The notes under the pieces are model-generated. The model did not search any database, was not told where the DNA came from, and was given only the letters and a program-made list of their open reading frames with translations. Positions 38,658 to 49,714 of a stretch of 64,000 bases of DNA are shown one piece after another. This stretch comes from Microbacterium abyssi (GTDB taxonomy: Bacteria; Actinomycetota; Actinomycetes; Actinomycetales; Microbacteriaceae), in assembly GCF_015277895.1 (NCBI RefSeq), contig NZ_CP063815.1, positions 1,860,001 to 1,924,000 on the forward strand, given 5' to 3'. Positions within the stretch are counted from its first letter, which is position 1, and each line of letters starts with the position of its first letter. The position numbers and the translations under genes are program-made.

Positions 38658-38728
38658 GGCTTCGACTCGCTTCGCTCGCTCAGCCCGTTTCGTCTTCGGG
38701 GCTGCGCCCCTCCGCTCAACGACCCGCG
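38658..38728 (-). repeat. Dispersed element, locus C, inverted relative to B
   Basis: The 71-base copy reads, on plus, GGCTTCGACTCGC, CAGCCCGTTTCGTC, a hairpin GGGGC-TGC-GCCCC and CGCTCAACGACCCGCG. The hairpin sits at the same place as in locus A but with a compensatory C-G to G-C change in its third pair. It begins 8 bases after the GIY-YIG stop and ends 25 bases before the rsmE stop. Confidence 0.85.
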
Positions 38729-38753
38729 GAGACACTGATCGCGGGCGCCGCGG

Positions 38754-39491
38754 CTACCAGCGGCCGAGGGCGACGGAGAGCACCGCGATCGCGGCGGGAC
38801 CCGCCGTCGAGGTGCGCAGCACCGTGTCGCCGAGGCGCACGCGCTCGGCCCCTGCAGCGTCGAACTTCTCGAGCTCCTCGGGGGTGATCCCGCCCTCCGG
38901 CCCGACGACGAGCATGAGATCGGCGGCAGCTCCGGGCTCCACAGTGATCTCCGAGAGCCTCACCGACGCGGTCGGATCGAGCACCAGCATCCGCGCACCC
39001 TCGGCACGGGAGACCAGCTGCGCGGTCGTCACCGGCTCCGAGACCTCGGGAACCCACGAGCGATGCGCCTGCTTCGCAGCCTCCCGCACGATCGTCGCCC
39101 ACCGTTCACGACCCTTGACAGCCTTAGGACCTTCCCAGCGCGACACGCTCCGTGACGCCTGCCAGGGCACCACCTCGTCGACGCCGAGTTCGCACGCGGC
39201 CTGCACCGCGAGCTCGTCGCGATCGCCCTTGGCGAGAGCCTGGACCAGCGTGAGGCGAGCCGAGGGCGCATCCACCGCTGAGCGCGCGGTGATCGTCACC
39301 TCCACACGCGACGCCGACACGTCCGACACCGAGCCCTCGAGCCAGACGCCGCGTCCGTCGCCGACGGTCACCGTCTCTCCCACGCGCACCCGGCGCACCA
39401 CCGCCGCATGTTTCGCCTCGGCGCCCGTGAGAGAGACGATGTCGCCGACAGCGACGCCGGAGCATCCTTCGACGAGGAAGTGCAGAGCCAC
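38754..39491 (-). CDS. rsmE: 16S rRNA m3U1498 methyltransferase
   Basis: RsmE methylates N3 of U1498 in 16S rRNA with SAM. The 245-residue SPOUT protein has an N-terminal PUA-like domain (HAAVVRRVRVGETVTVGDGR) and the knotted C-domain with LMLVVGPEGGITPEELEKFD and VRLGDTVLRTSTAGPAAIAV, the SAM-binding signatures. It begins one base after the dnaJ stop, in the conserved order hrcA-dnaJ-rsmE. Confidence 0.96.
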   Translation of the reverse strand: MALHFLVEGCSGVAVGDIVSLTGAEAKHAAVVRRVRVGETVTVGDGRGVWLEGSVSDVSASRVEVTITARSAVDAPSARLTLVQALAKGDRDELAVQAACELGVDEVVPWQASRSVSRWEGPKAVKGRERWATIVREAAKQAHRSWVPEVSEPVTTAQLVSRAEGARMLVLDPTASVRLSEITVEPGAAADLMLVVGPEGGITPEELEKFDAAGAERVRLGDTVLRTSTAGPAAIAVLSVALGRW

Positions 39492-39492
39492 G

Positions 39493-40605
39493 TCAGTGCC
39501 GGAACCGGTCGCGCAGCTTCGAGAACAGTCCCTGCTGGAACTGCGCGAGCTGCGGACCCGGCGCCTTCTGCTTCTTCGCGAAGTCCTCGATCAGCGCACG
39601 CTGGGCGGAATCGAGCTTGGTGGGAGTCACCACCTGCACACCTACCCTCAGATCACCGCGCTGATTGCCACGCAGCGGCGTGATTCCCCGGCCCTTGATC
39701 GTCAGCACGTCGCCCGATTGCACACCCGGCCGGATCTCCAGATCCACAGTCCCGTCCAGACCGTCGATCGACGTCTCCGTGCCCAGGATCGCGTCTGCCA
39801 TCGACACCTCGAGCGTGGCCAGCAGATCGTCGCCTTCACGGCTGAACGCGGCATGCGGCGAGACCGTGACCTCGACGTACAGGTCGCCGTTCGGGCCCCC
39901 GGCCTGGCCGACCTCGCCGGAGCCGGGCAGCTGCAGACGCAGACCCGTCTCCACGCCTGCCGGAATGTCGAGCGACACGGTGCGGCGCGAGCGCACGCGC
40001 CCCTGACCGTTGCACGTGCCGCACGGGTGCGGGATCACGGTGCCGTATCCCTGGCAGGTACCGCACGGCTGCGACGTGACGACGTTGCCGAGCAGGCTGC
40101 GCACCTGGCGCTGCACATGGCCCGTGCCACCGCAGATGTCGCAGGTCACCGGCTGCGTGCCGGGCTGTGTGCACGATCCGTGACAGGTCTCGCACAGAAC
40201 GGCCGTGTCGACCTCGATGTCGCGATGCGCGCCGAAGACGACATCGCCGAGGTCGAGTGTGACGCGCACCAGCGCGTCCTGCCCTCGCTCCTTGCGCGAC
40301 CGCGGGCGTCCACCGCGGCCGCCGCCCTGCGCGGCGCCGAAGAACGTCTCAAAGATGTCGCCGAAACCGCCGAAGCCCCCGAAGTCGCCTGCGGCGCCGT
40401 CTCCGCCGCCCATGTCGTAGCGGCGGCGTGAGTCCTCGTCACTCAGCACGTCATAGGCGTGCGTGACGAGCTTGAACCGCTCGGCAGCGTCCTCCCCCGG
40501 GTTCACATCCGGGTGCAGCTGACGCGCAAGCTTGCGATACGCCTTCTTGATCTCGTCCGTCGATGCGTCTCGCGACACCCCGAGGACCTCGTAGTGGTCC
40601 GCCAC
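39493..40605 (-). CDS. dnaJ: Chaperone DnaJ (DnaJ2-type)
   Basis: This DnaK co-chaperone has 370 residues: a J-domain ([23 protein letters not shown] at 31-33), a Gly/Phe-rich linker ([20 protein letters not shown]), and four CxxCxGxG zinc repeats ([32 protein letters not shown]). C-terminal substrate-binding domains follow. The first repeat has Ser in place of the first Gly. The start is GTG 40605 ([10 protein letters not shown]), preceded by AGGAAGG. Linkage to hrcA marks it as the second, HrcA-controlled dnaJ of actinobacteria. Confidence 0.96.
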   Translation of the reverse strand: MADHYEVLGVSRDASTDEIKKAYRKLARQLHPDVNPGEDAAERFKLVTHAYDVLSDEDSRRRYDMGGGDGAAGDFGGFGGFGDIFETFFGAAQGGGRGGRPRSRKERGQDALVRVTLDLGDVVFGAHRDIEVDTAVLCETCHGSCTQPGTQPVTCDICGGTGHVQRQVRSLLGNVVTSQPCGTCQGYGTVIPHPCGTCNGQGRVRSRRTVSLDIPAGVETGLRLQLPGSGEVGQAGGPNGDLYVEVTVSPHAAFSREGDDLLATLEVSMADAILGTETSIDGLDGTVDLEIRPGVQSGDVLTIKGRGITPLRGNQRGDLRVGVQVVTPTKLDSAQRALIEDFAKKQKAPGPQLAQFQQGLFSKLRDRFRH

Positions 40606-40645
40606 AATCACCTTCCTGCGTGTGCGTGCTGCTGCCGGGAACCGG

Positions 40646-41683
40646 TCAGCGGCTCGCGTCGTCTTCGTCGAGCAGCCGCGACAGGTAGCGGGCCACAGCC
40701 CGTGCCGCCGCAAGATTGCTCGGATAGTCCATTCGGGTCGGCCCCATCACTCCGACGCGTGCGGTGCCGCCCGGTGCGATGTAGTTGCTCGCGACGATGG
40801 ATGCCTCGGGCAGCCCGAACGCCTCGTTCTCGGCGCCGATGCTCGCCGCCAGTCCGTGCTCGTCCGTCACCATCTCGCTCATCAGCCGCAGCAGTGTCAC
40901 CTGCTCCTCGATCGCCTCGAGCAGAGGATGGATGCTGCCGCGGAAGTCCTGCTCACGGCGAGCGAGCGTCGCCGCTCCCGCCATCACGAGCCGCTCCTGC
41001 CGGAACTCGGCGAGCTCCTCGCCGATGATGCCGGCAAGCAGACGGATGGCCTTGTCGACGCCCGTGCCGTCCGGTCCCTCGATGAGCACCTGCACCCGGT
41101 CGGTCGCCTCGCGCACCGTCTGCCCGGTGAGCAGCGCCGACAGCCGCGCACGCAGCACAGCCACGTCGGCGTCATCGATGTCGACCGGCAGCACGGCGAT
41201 GCGCTGCGACACTCCGCCGGCGTCCGTGACGAGCACGACGAGCAGGCGGTTCGGCGCGAGCGACACCAGCTCGATGTGGGTGAGGTGAGCGCGAGCGAAC
41301 GAGGGATACTGCGCGAGCGCGACCTGACCGGTCAGCTGCGTCAGCACCCGTACGGTGCGGACCATGAGGTCGTCGAGATCCGCCGGAGCGGTGAGGAACG
41401 ACTCGATCGCGCTGCGCTGCGCGCCCGAGAGCGGGCGCAGCTGCGCGAGGTGGTTGACGAAGACGCGGTAGCCCTTGTCCGTCGGCACACGGCCGGACGA
41501 TGTGTGCGGCGCGGCGATGAGCTCTTCGTCCTCGAGCAGCGCCATGTCGTTGCGGATGGTCGCGGCGGAGACGCCGAATGAATGCCGGTCAACGATCGAC
41601 TTGCTGCCGACGGGCTCATGCGTCTCGACGTAATCCTGCACGATCGCTCGGAGCACCTGCAGCCCGCGTTCGGTGACCATCAT
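40646..41683 (-). CDS. hrcA: Heat-inducible transcription repressor HrcA
   Basis: HrcA represses heat-shock operons by binding CIRCE. The 345-residue protein starts with the winged-helix region [20 protein letters not shown] and [27 protein letters not shown], followed by [20 protein letters not shown] and the C-terminal dimer/inserted domains. It starts at ATG 41683, with GAGAGGAG upstream. A CIRCE-like operator lies 14 bases before the start codon, so it probably represses itself and dnaJ. Confidence 0.95.
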   Translation of the reverse strand: MMVTERGLQVLRAIVQDYVETHEPVGSKSIVDRHSFGVSAATIRNDMALLEDEELIAAPHTSSGRVPTDKGYRVFVNHLAQLRPLSGAQRSAIESFLTAPADLDDLMVRTVRVLTQLTGQVALAQYPSFARAHLTHIELVSLAPNRLLVVLVTDAGGVSQRIAVLPVDIDDADVAVLRARLSALLTGQTVREATDRVQVLIEGPDGTGVDKAIRLLAGIIGEELAEFRQERLVMAGAATLARREQDFRGSIHPLLEAIEEQVTLLRLMSEMVTDEHGLAASIGAENEAFGLPEASIVASNYIAPGGTARVGVMGPTRMDYPSNLAAARAVARYLSRLLDEDDASR

Positions 41684-41697
41684 GCGCTCCTCTCTGC

Positions 41698-41728
41698 TGG
41701 CACTCTTACGCCTAGAGTGCCAATTCTA
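41698..41728 (-). promoter_or_regulatory. CIRCE-type HrcA operator and hrcA promoter
   Basis: The inverted repeat TGGCACTC-N9-GAGTGCCA (41698-41705 and 41715-41722) has the CIRCE spacing of 9 and its core GCACTC/GAGTGC. The outer TTA of the canonical site is changed to TG on both sides symmetrically. TAGAAT at 41723-41728 (minus) is the -10 box, placing the start of transcription within the operator. Confidence 0.88.
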
Positions 41729-41737
41729 CCCACTGCG

Positions 41738-42955
41738 CTAATCGGTCAGCTCGCGCACCACGGCATCCGCCAGAAGACGCCCCCTGAGCGTCAACCGGAT
41801 CCGACCCTGCAGCGCAGTGGCCGCATCCACCAAGCCGTCCGCGATGAGGCCAGCCACGCGCGTGCGGTTGGCCTCGGGCAGGTCGGCGATCGCCATGCCG
41901 TCTGACAGGCGCGTCTCCAGGAGCACGCGCTCCAGCAGATGCGACTCCCGGTCCGGGCGCTCGGTTCCCGCCGCAGGCGATTCGGATGCCGCGAGCCGCT
42001 GCGCGTATGCCGCAGGGTGCTTCACGTTCCACCAGCGCAGTCCCGCGACGTGACTGTGCGCGCCGGGACCGAAGCCCCACCAGTCGCTCCCGCGCCAGTA
42101 CGCCAGGTTGTGGCGCGAGCGCTGCCCGACGCTTCGCGCCCAGTTGCTGACCTCGTACCAGTCGAAACCGGCCTGCGCCAGACACGCGTCGGCGAGCTCG
42201 TACATGTCGGCCTGCAGGTCGTCGTCGGGTGCAGGCACCTCGCCGCGGCGGATCTGCCTGGCGAGCTTCGTGCCGTCCTCGATGATCAGCGCGTACGCCG
42301 AGACGTGGTCGGAGTCGAGCGCGATCGCGGCATCCAGCGACGCCTCCCAGTCGGCGAGCGACTCGCCGGGAGCGCCGTAGATGAGGTCGACGCTGACGGC
42401 GAGTCCCGCGTCCTTCGCGGCGTCCACCGCCGTGCGCACATTGTCCGGGTGGTGCGTGCGGTCGAGCGCCGCCAGAACGTGCGGCACGGCGGACTGCATG
42501 CCGACCGACAGCCGCGTCACGCCGGCATCCGCGAGAGTACGCGCCACGTCGGGTGTCACGGTGTCGGGGTTCGCCTCGACCGTAACCTCGGCGCCGTCGG
42601 CGATGCCGAACGCGGAGACAGCAGCCTCCAGCATCCGCGCCAGGTCGCCGGGCGGCAGGAGCGTCGGGGTCCCGCCGCCGAAGAAGACCGTCTCCATCGG
42701 GCGCAGCGCGCCCGCCTCGCCCAGCACCTGTCGAGCAAGGGCGATCTCGGCACCGAGGGTGTCGGCGTACTCGTCCTGCCGCGCTCCGCGCAGCTCGCCG
42801 GAGGTGTACGTATTGAAGTCGCAGTAGCCGCAGCGGACGCGGCAGAACGGCACGTGCAGGTATGCCGAGAACGGCCTCGACGCATCGACGGGCAGATCCG
42901 AGGGCAGTCTGCCATCAGCAGGAGCCGGATCCCCGATCGGCAGGGGCCCCGCCAT
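41738..42955 (-). CDS. hemW: HemW-like radical SAM protein
   Basis: HemW is a radical-SAM heme chaperone related to, but not the same as, oxygen-independent coproporphyrinogen oxidase HemN. The 405-residue protein has the cluster-binding CxxxCxxC in YLHVPFCRVRCGYCDFNTY (~29-47), FGGGTPTLLPP, VEANPDT, and LSVGMQSAVPHVLAALDRTH. The start is ATG 42955 (MAGPLPIGDPAPADG), sharing its A with the stop of the upstream DUF1990 gene; the frame is open further upstream only as a shadow. Confidence 0.92.
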   Translation of the reverse strand: MAGPLPIGDPAPADGRLPSDLPVDASRPFSAYLHVPFCRVRCGYCDFNTYTSGELRGARQDEYADTLGAEIALARQVLGEAGALRPMETVFFGGGTPTLLPPGDLARMLEAAVSAFGIADGAEVTVEANPDTVTPDVARTLADAGVTRLSVGMQSAVPHVLAALDRTHHPDNVRTAVDAAKDAGLAVSVDLIYGAPGESLADWEASLDAAIALDSDHVSAYALIIEDGTKLARQIRRGEVPAPDDDLQADMYELADACLAQAGFDWYEVSNWARSVGQRSRHNLAYWRGSDWWGFGPGAHSHVAGLRWWNVKHPAAYAQRLAASESPAAGTERPDRESHLLERVLLETRLSDGMAIADLPEANRTRVAGLIADGLVDAATALQGRIRLTLRGRLLADAVVRELTD

Positions 42956-43608
42956 CAGAGCGGCGTCGCGTAGAGCGGTGAGATCGCACGCAGGTATCGG
43001 GCGAACAGCTCCTTGCGGCGCCGCTTCACCAACCACGGCAGGGACCGGTACAGAACCGAATTGGGAGCGTCGAAAGCCCGCACCGTGAACCACACCTCGT
43101 CGCTGTCCTCACGCCAATCGATCTCGAACAGCTCCTCGCCGCTGACGACCGAACCGCCGACGGTGCCGAGCACCAGGCCCATCCGGCGCGCCTGCTCGGT
43201 CACCGAGATCACGCGCAGCTCGGCGTCGGCACGCATCCCGCCTACCCGGCCGCGCAGGCGAAGGGTCATGCCGGGCCCGGCGAACGGTGTCCCCTCGGCG
43301 TCGAAGCGCTGCTCCACCTCGCGCGTGCTCGGCGCGATCGGATTGCCCTCGGCGTCGAAGCTGACACCCGCGTATGCCGGGCCGGATGCCGGACGCACAT
43401 CCTGGACGGCCAGACCGGCCGCGCGCTGCGCGGTCCACGACAGCAGCGCCTCGCCCGCGCTGCGGAACCGCTCCTCGCCGCTGCCCAGCCGCCAGGACTC
43501 CTCGGCCGGGATACTGCGCTCCGGCGGGTACTGCATCAGGTCGGGGGCGTGCGTCGCCCCGACCGCCGCATAATCGACCGTGTCGTCTCGGAAAGTCCCG
43601 CGCCGCAT
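42955..43608 (-). CDS. DUF1990-family protein
   Basis: The 217-residue protein matches the DUF1990 family: a start with YAAVGATHAP, a middle part with MTLRLRGRVGGMRADAELRV and GLVLGTVGGSVVSGEELFEI, and the C-terminal VWFTVRAFDAPNSVLYRSLP. No catalytic motif, signal peptide or TM segment is visible and the biochemical role is unknown. It starts at ATG 43608 with TAGTCT seven bases upstream, close to the leaderless pattern. It overlaps hemW by one base. Confidence 0.85.
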   Translation of the reverse strand: MRRGTFRDDTVDYAAVGATHAPDLMQYPPERSIPAEESWRLGSGEERFRSAGEALLSWTAQRAAGLAVQDVRPASGPAYAGVSFDAEGNPIAPSTREVEQRFDAEGTPFAGPGMTLRLRGRVGGMRADAELRVISVTEQARRMGLVLGTVGGSVVSGEELFEIDWREDSDEVWFTVRAFDAPNSVLYRSLPWLVKRRRKELFARYLRAISPLYATPL

Positions 43609-43659
43609 GAAATCCAGACTACTTCCGTTACCTGAGTGAACACCCCCGCGGGGCAGCCG

Positions 43660-45510
<1,851 letters not shown>

Positions 45511-45742
45511 GTCTCCAGCAGTCTACGGTCAGGCGGCCCTAATGCTCGATTCGCGAAAACCGGTGATAGTCTCGCGAGGTTGCCCTGTACAGATCGATGA
45601 CCCCGAGTGTCAGTTGCAACCCGACTCCGTACCAGCCGCTGGGCGGATCGGTCGCACAAAAGAGTCTGAGGTGTTTGAATACTTCGGACTCGGCGTTGCG
45701 TCGGCCGATCCCGGGCGCGCCTGCAAAGAGAAAGACATCACC
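45511..45742. promoter_or_regulatory. Divergent lepA / ABC-importer promoter region
   Basis: These 232 bases hold the lepA -10 (TAGACT, minus, about 45520-45525) and, on plus, TAGTCT at 45567-45572 as a candidate -10 for the importer operon, giving a leader of about 165 nt. The plus strand stays open in the frame of the first permease, but the sequence there (Cys/Pro/Gly-rich) does not resemble a protein domain. No hairpin or RNA motif is convincing. Confidence 0.35.
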
Positions 45743-46726
45743 TTGATCAAGTATCTCCTGCGCCGGTTCCTCGGCTGGCTGCTGATGATCGTGGTCGCGA
45801 CCAACATCACGTTCTTCCTGGCTTGGGGATTCCTCAACCCGCGGAACAACTACGTCGGTCGACGCCCGCCGCTCAGCGAAGATCAGATCGTCAACCTGCT
45901 CGAGCCGCGCAACCTCAGCGACACCGTCCCGATCTGGGAGCGCTGGTGGAACTGGTTCAGTTCGATCCTGTTCCGCTGGGATTGGGGCGTGAGCCCCACC
46001 GGAGGTTCGATCAACGAGCAGATCAGCTACCGCATGTGGGTCAGCGCGGAGCTGGTGCTCGGTGCCACGATCATCATGACGGTGCTCGGCGTCGCTCTCG
46101 GCGTCTACACGGCGTCACGCCAGTACAAGCTCGCCGACCGCATCGGTCAGGGCACCTCGATCGTCACGATGAACATCAACGTCATCGTCGCAGCCCTCGG
46201 CCTCGTACTGCTGGCCATCGCATTCAACGATCTCGTCGGTATCCGCATCTTCTACGTGACCGGTGCCGCCAGCCAGGGCGTGGAGGGCTTCTTCCCCGTA
46301 CTGATAGACAAGTTGCAGCACATCACGCTGCCGACGATCGCGCTGGTGATCACGGGCTACGCGGGCACTCACTTCCTGCAGCGGTCTCTGCTGCTGGACA
46401 ACATCAACGCCGACTACGTCCGAACCGCACGCGCCAAGGGCCTCACCAAGCAGCAGGCGATCCGCAAGCACGCGCTGCGGACATCGCTCATCCCCGTCGC
46501 CACGCAGGTCGCCTTCAGCATCCCCGGCATCTTCACCGGCGCGATCCTGACCGAGACCATCTTCGCGTGGAACGGGATGGGCAAGTACTTCATCGAGACC
46601 ATCACGAAGAGCGACATCAACGGCGTCGTGGCCGTCGCCGCATTCAGTGCCGTCATGGTCGCGATCGGCGCGATCCTGTCCGACATCATCGTCGTGGTAC
46701 TCGACCCGCGAGTGAGGGTGAGCTGA
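45743..46726 (+). CDS. ABC importer permease, DppB/OppB-like
   Basis: This is the first inner-membrane permease of a peptide/oligosaccharide-type (family 5) importer. The 327-residue protein has an N-terminal TM (LLRRFLGWLLMIVVATNITF), a periplasmic loop with WWNWFSSILFRWDWGVSP, and five further TMs. The EAA-type cytoplasmic loop for ATPase docking reads NADYVRTARAKGLTKQQAIR followed by KHALR. I place the start at TTG 45743 (MIKYLLRRF), with AGAGAAAG eight bases upstream; earlier in-frame starts add unrelated residues. Two bases separate it from the next permease. Confidence 0.88.
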   Translation: MIKYLLRRFLGWLLMIVVATNITFFLAWGFLNPRNNYVGRRPPLSEDQIVNLLEPRNLSDTVPIWERWWNWFSSILFRWDWGVSPTGGSINEQISYRMWVSAELVLGATIIMTVLGVALGVYTASRQYKLADRIGQGTSIVTMNINVIVAALGLVLLAIAFNDLVGIRIFYVTGAASQGVEGFFPVLIDKLQHITLPTIALVITGYAGTHFLQRSLLLDNINADYVRTARAKGLTKQQAIRKHALRTSLIPVATQVAFSIPGIFTGAILTETIFAWNGMGKYFIETITKSDINGVVAVAAFSAVMVAIGAILSDIIVVVLDPRVRVS

Positions 46727-46728
46727 GC

Positions 46729-47658
46729 ATGAGTGAAATGATCGACCCCACCGTCGCCGTTGCCGAGGACGACAGCTCGCAGGCGGCGTCCGGCGGCAAG
46801 CCGCTGTCGAAGTGGACCCTGTACACCCGCCGCTTCATGCGCAACAAGCCGGCCGTGGCCGGCATCATCATCTTCCTGGCGCTCGTGCTGTTCGCGATCA
46901 TCGGGCCGCTGGTCGCGAAGTACGACCACATCGAGCTGGACTTCCTCAACCTCGGCACTCCGCCTTCGCCGGAGCACTGGTTCGGGACGACCGCATCGGG
47001 GAACGACACGTTCGCCCAGGTCGCGATCGGCCTGCAGCGTTCGCTCATGATCGCCGTGTCGGTGTCGCTCGGCACGACCATCCTCTCCGCCATCATCGGC
47101 ACCGCCGCCGCCTACTTCGGCGGACGCACCGAGAAGGTCACGCTCCTGGTGATCCACTTCATGATGGTGGTCCCCAGCTTCCTCATCCTGTCGCTCCTGT
47201 CGAACCGGTCCGGTGGCGACTGGCGAGTGATCGCGCTGATCATGATCTTCGTGACGGGCTGGTACTTCCCCGCCCGCGTGGTGTGGACCACCGCTCTCTC
47301 GCTGCGTGAGCGCGAGTACGTGCACGCCGCACGCTACATGGGCGTCGGCGGATTCCGGATCGTCCTGCGTCACCTCATCCCCAACATCGGATCGCTGCTG
47401 GTGATCAACTTCACCCTCGGCATCGTCAACGCCGTGATGGCGGAGACCGGCCTGTCGTTCATCGGCTTCGGCGTGAAGATCCCCGACGTGTCGCTCGGCT
47501 CGCTCATCGGGTCCGGCGCGAACACGATCACCAGCGCACCATGGCTGTTCTATTTCCCGGCCGCGGCGCTGACGCTGCTCACCGTCTCGATGGCTCTGGT
47601 CTCTGACGGTCTACGCGATGCCCTCGATCCGACTTCGGCGGCAGGAGGCCGCGCATGA
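46729..47658 (+). CDS. ABC importer permease, DppC/OppC-like
   Basis: This second permease of the importer has 309 residues: a hydrophilic N-terminus (MSEMIDPTVAVAEDD), a first TM (AVAGIIIFLALVLFAIIGPL), an external loop with HWFGTTASGNDTFAQVAIGL, and the conserved REREYVHAARYMGVGGFRIV-LRHLIPN EAA loop, then ETGLSFIGFGVKIP. The ATG at 46729 is two bases after the previous stop; the same frame runs open far upstream as a shadow of the first permease. It overlaps the ATPase gene by 4 bases (ATGA). Confidence 0.93.
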   Translation: MSEMIDPTVAVAEDDSSQAASGGKPLSKWTLYTRRFMRNKPAVAGIIIFLALVLFAIIGPLVAKYDHIELDFLNLGTPPSPEHWFGTTASGNDTFAQVAIGLQRSLMIAVSVSLGTTILSAIIGTAAAYFGGRTEKVTLLVIHFMMVVPSFLILSLLSNRSGGDWRVIALIMIFVTGWYFPARVVWTTALSLREREYVHAARYMGVGGFRIVLRHLIPNIGSLLVINFTLGIVNAVMAETGLSFIGFGVKIPDVSLGSLIGSGANTITSAPWLFYFPAAALTLLTVSMALVSDGLRDALDPTSAAGGRA

Positions 47659-49583
47659 GCGCCATCATCTCGGTTCGCGACCTCAAGGTCAGCTTCGCCT
47701 CGGAGGCGGGGCGCGTGGATGCCGTGCGCGGCGTCTCGTTCGACCTCGAGGAGGGGAAGACCCTCGGCATCGTCGGCGAGTCCGGCTCGGGGAAGTCGGT
47801 CACGTCGCTGGCGATCATGGGACTGCTCGACGAGAACGCCAAGGTCACCGGGTCGATCGTCTACGACGGGCAGGAACTGCTCGGCAAGACCGACAAGCAG
47901 ATGTCGGTGATCCGCGGCAACGGGCTCGCGATGATCTTCCAAGACCCGCTGACCTCGCTCACCCCGGTGTTCACGATCGGCGACCAGCTGATCGAGGCGC
48001 TCACGGTGCACCGCGGGCTCACCAAGAAGGACGCCTGGGACCGCGCGATCGAGCTGCTGCGCCTGGTCGGCATCCCGCAGCCCGAGAAGCGTATGAAGGG
48101 CTTCCCGCACGAGTTCTCCGGTGGCATGCGCCAGCGCGTCGTGATCGCGATCGCTATGGCGAACAACCCGAAGCTCATCATCGCCGACGAACCGACGACT
48201 GCCCTGGACGTTACGATCCAGGCGCAGATCCTCGACCTGATCGAGAAGGCGCAGCAGGAGACCGGAGCTGCGACCATCATGATCACGCACGACATGGGCG
48301 TGGTGGCCCGCATGGCGGACGACGTCATGGTCATGTATGCGGGCAAGCCGATCGAGCATGCCCCGGTCGGCGAGCTCTTCCACCACACTCGGATGCCGTA
48401 CTCGATCGGTCTGCTCGGCGCCATCCCCCGAGTCGACAAGGCCGAGAAGGAGCCGCTGGTTCCCATCAAGGGCAACCCTCCGCTGCTCATCGACCTCCCT
48501 GACGCCTGCCCGTTCGCTGACCGGTGCCCCATCGCGATCGCCGCCTGCCGCGACGGAGAGCCTGCCCTCCTCCCGGTCCAGACCGGCACCGGCGCATCGC
48601 ACGACGTGGCCTGCATCCGCGCCCACGAGATCGAGGACGGCGGCCTGATCGGCGGGCTTCCGGTCTACCCGGTCCACGAGGTTCCCGAGAGCGCACTCAC
48701 GCTCACGCCGCGCGAGCAGCGCCCGATCACCCTCGACGTGCGCAACCTGAACAAGTCTTTCCCGCTCATGAAGGGCGCTTTCCTCAAGCGCAAGGTCGGC
48801 GAGGTGCACGCCGTCAAGAACGTCACCTTCGACGTCCGCGAGGGCGAGACTATGGCGATCGTCGGCGAGTCGGGGTCGGGCAAGACCACGACACTGCTCC
48901 AGATCATGGACCTCGTCAAGCAACACGACGGTGACATCGTCATCAACGGCACCAGTGTCAACGACATCACCCGCCGCAAGGTCGAGCGTCAGGTCCGCCG
49001 CGACATCCAGATCGTCTTCCAGGACCCGATGGGGGCCCTGGATCCGCGCATGACCGTCGCCGATGTCATCGCCGAGCCGCTGCGTGCGATCGGCACGCCG
49101 AAGGACGAGGTGCACCGCCGCGTTCAAGAGCTCATGGATCTGGTCGGACTCAACCCTGCCCACATCGACCGATTCCCCGGCGCGTTCTCGGGGGGCCAGC
49201 GCCAGCGCATCGGCATCGCCCGCGCCCTTTCGACGAACCCGAAGATCATCGTGCTCGACGAGCCGGTCTCGGCGCTGGACGTGTCGATCCAGGCTGGCGT
49301 CATCAACCTGCTCGACGAGCTGAAGGTGAAGCTCGGGTTGTCCTACCTGTTCGTGGCGCACGATCTGTCGGTGATCCGGCACATCGCTGATCGCGTGGCA
49401 GTGATGTATCTCGGCGACTTCGTCGAGCACGGCGACGTGGAGGAGATCTTCGAGAATCCGAAGCATCCGTACACGAAGGCTCTGCTCTCGGCCATCCCGG
49501 TGCCCGATCCTGACATCGAACGCAGTCGCGAACGCCTGATCTTCAACCCCGACACGATGCAGGCCGAGCCCATCGTCCGCTGA
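47655..49583 (+). CDS. Fused dual ATP-binding protein of the ABC importer (DppD-DppF type)
   Basis: The 642-residue protein contains two complete ABC ATPases. Half 1 has Walker A GESGSGKSVT (~41-50), signature EFSGGMRQRVVIAIA, Walker B LIIADEPTTALDVT, and the oligopeptide-transporter C-terminal Fe-S/zinc-type cysteines (CPFADRCPIAIAAC ... VACIRAHE). Half 2 has GESGSGKTTT (~403-412), AFSGGQRQRIGIARA and IIVLDEPVSALDVS, and a SVNDITRRKVERQVRRDIQ region. It energises the two permeases encoded just upstream. Confidence 0.95.
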   Translation: MSAIISVRDLKVSFASEAGRVDAVRGVSFDLEEGKTLGIVGESGSGKSVTSLAIMGLLDENAKVTGSIVYDGQELLGKTDKQMSVIRGNGLAMIFQDPLTSLTPVFTIGDQLIEALTVHRGLTKKDAWDRAIELLRLVGIPQPEKRMKGFPHEFSGGMRQRVVIAIAMANNPKLIIADEPTTALDVTIQAQILDLIEKAQQETGAATIMITHDMGVVARMADDVMVMYAGKPIEHAPVGELFHHTRMPYSIGLLGAIPRVDKAEKEPLVPIKGNPPLLIDLPDACPFADRCPIAIAACRDGEPALLPVQTGTGASHDVACIRAHEIEDGGLIGGLPVYPVHEVPESALTLTPREQRPITLDVRNLNKSFPLMKGAFLKRKVGEVHAVKNVTFDVREGETMAIVGESGSGKTTTLLQIMDLVKQHDGDIVINGTSVNDITRRKVERQVRRDIQIVFQDPMGALDPRMTVADVIAEPLRAIGTPKDEVHRRVQELMDLVGLNPAHIDRFPGAFSGGQRQRIGIARALSTNPKIIVLDEPVSALDVSIQAGVINLLDELKVKLGLSYLFVAHDLSVIRHIADRVAVMYLGDFVEHGDVEEIFENPKHPYTKALLSAIPVPDPDIERSRERLIFNPDTMQAEPIVR

Positions 49584-49714
49584 GCCTGCGGACGGAGTGC
49601 AACGCTCGGTTACCGTCCGATAACAGTTAGGCGCCATTCACTCTGCCCGGGAGAATTCCGCCACCGTGCGAACTATTCTCGCCTTATGACACGCCGAAAG
49701 GCGAAAGGAGCACC

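Noticed and set aside
45823..47658. 611-residue fusion of an unknown domain with the second permease
   Set aside because: The N-terminal half only shadows the first permease. ATG 46729 gives a permease of normal length.
47550..49637. 695-residue minus-strand frame opposite the ABC ATPase gene
   Set aside because: Shadow of the dual ATPase gene: no domain, and a His/Arg/Asp-rich composition.
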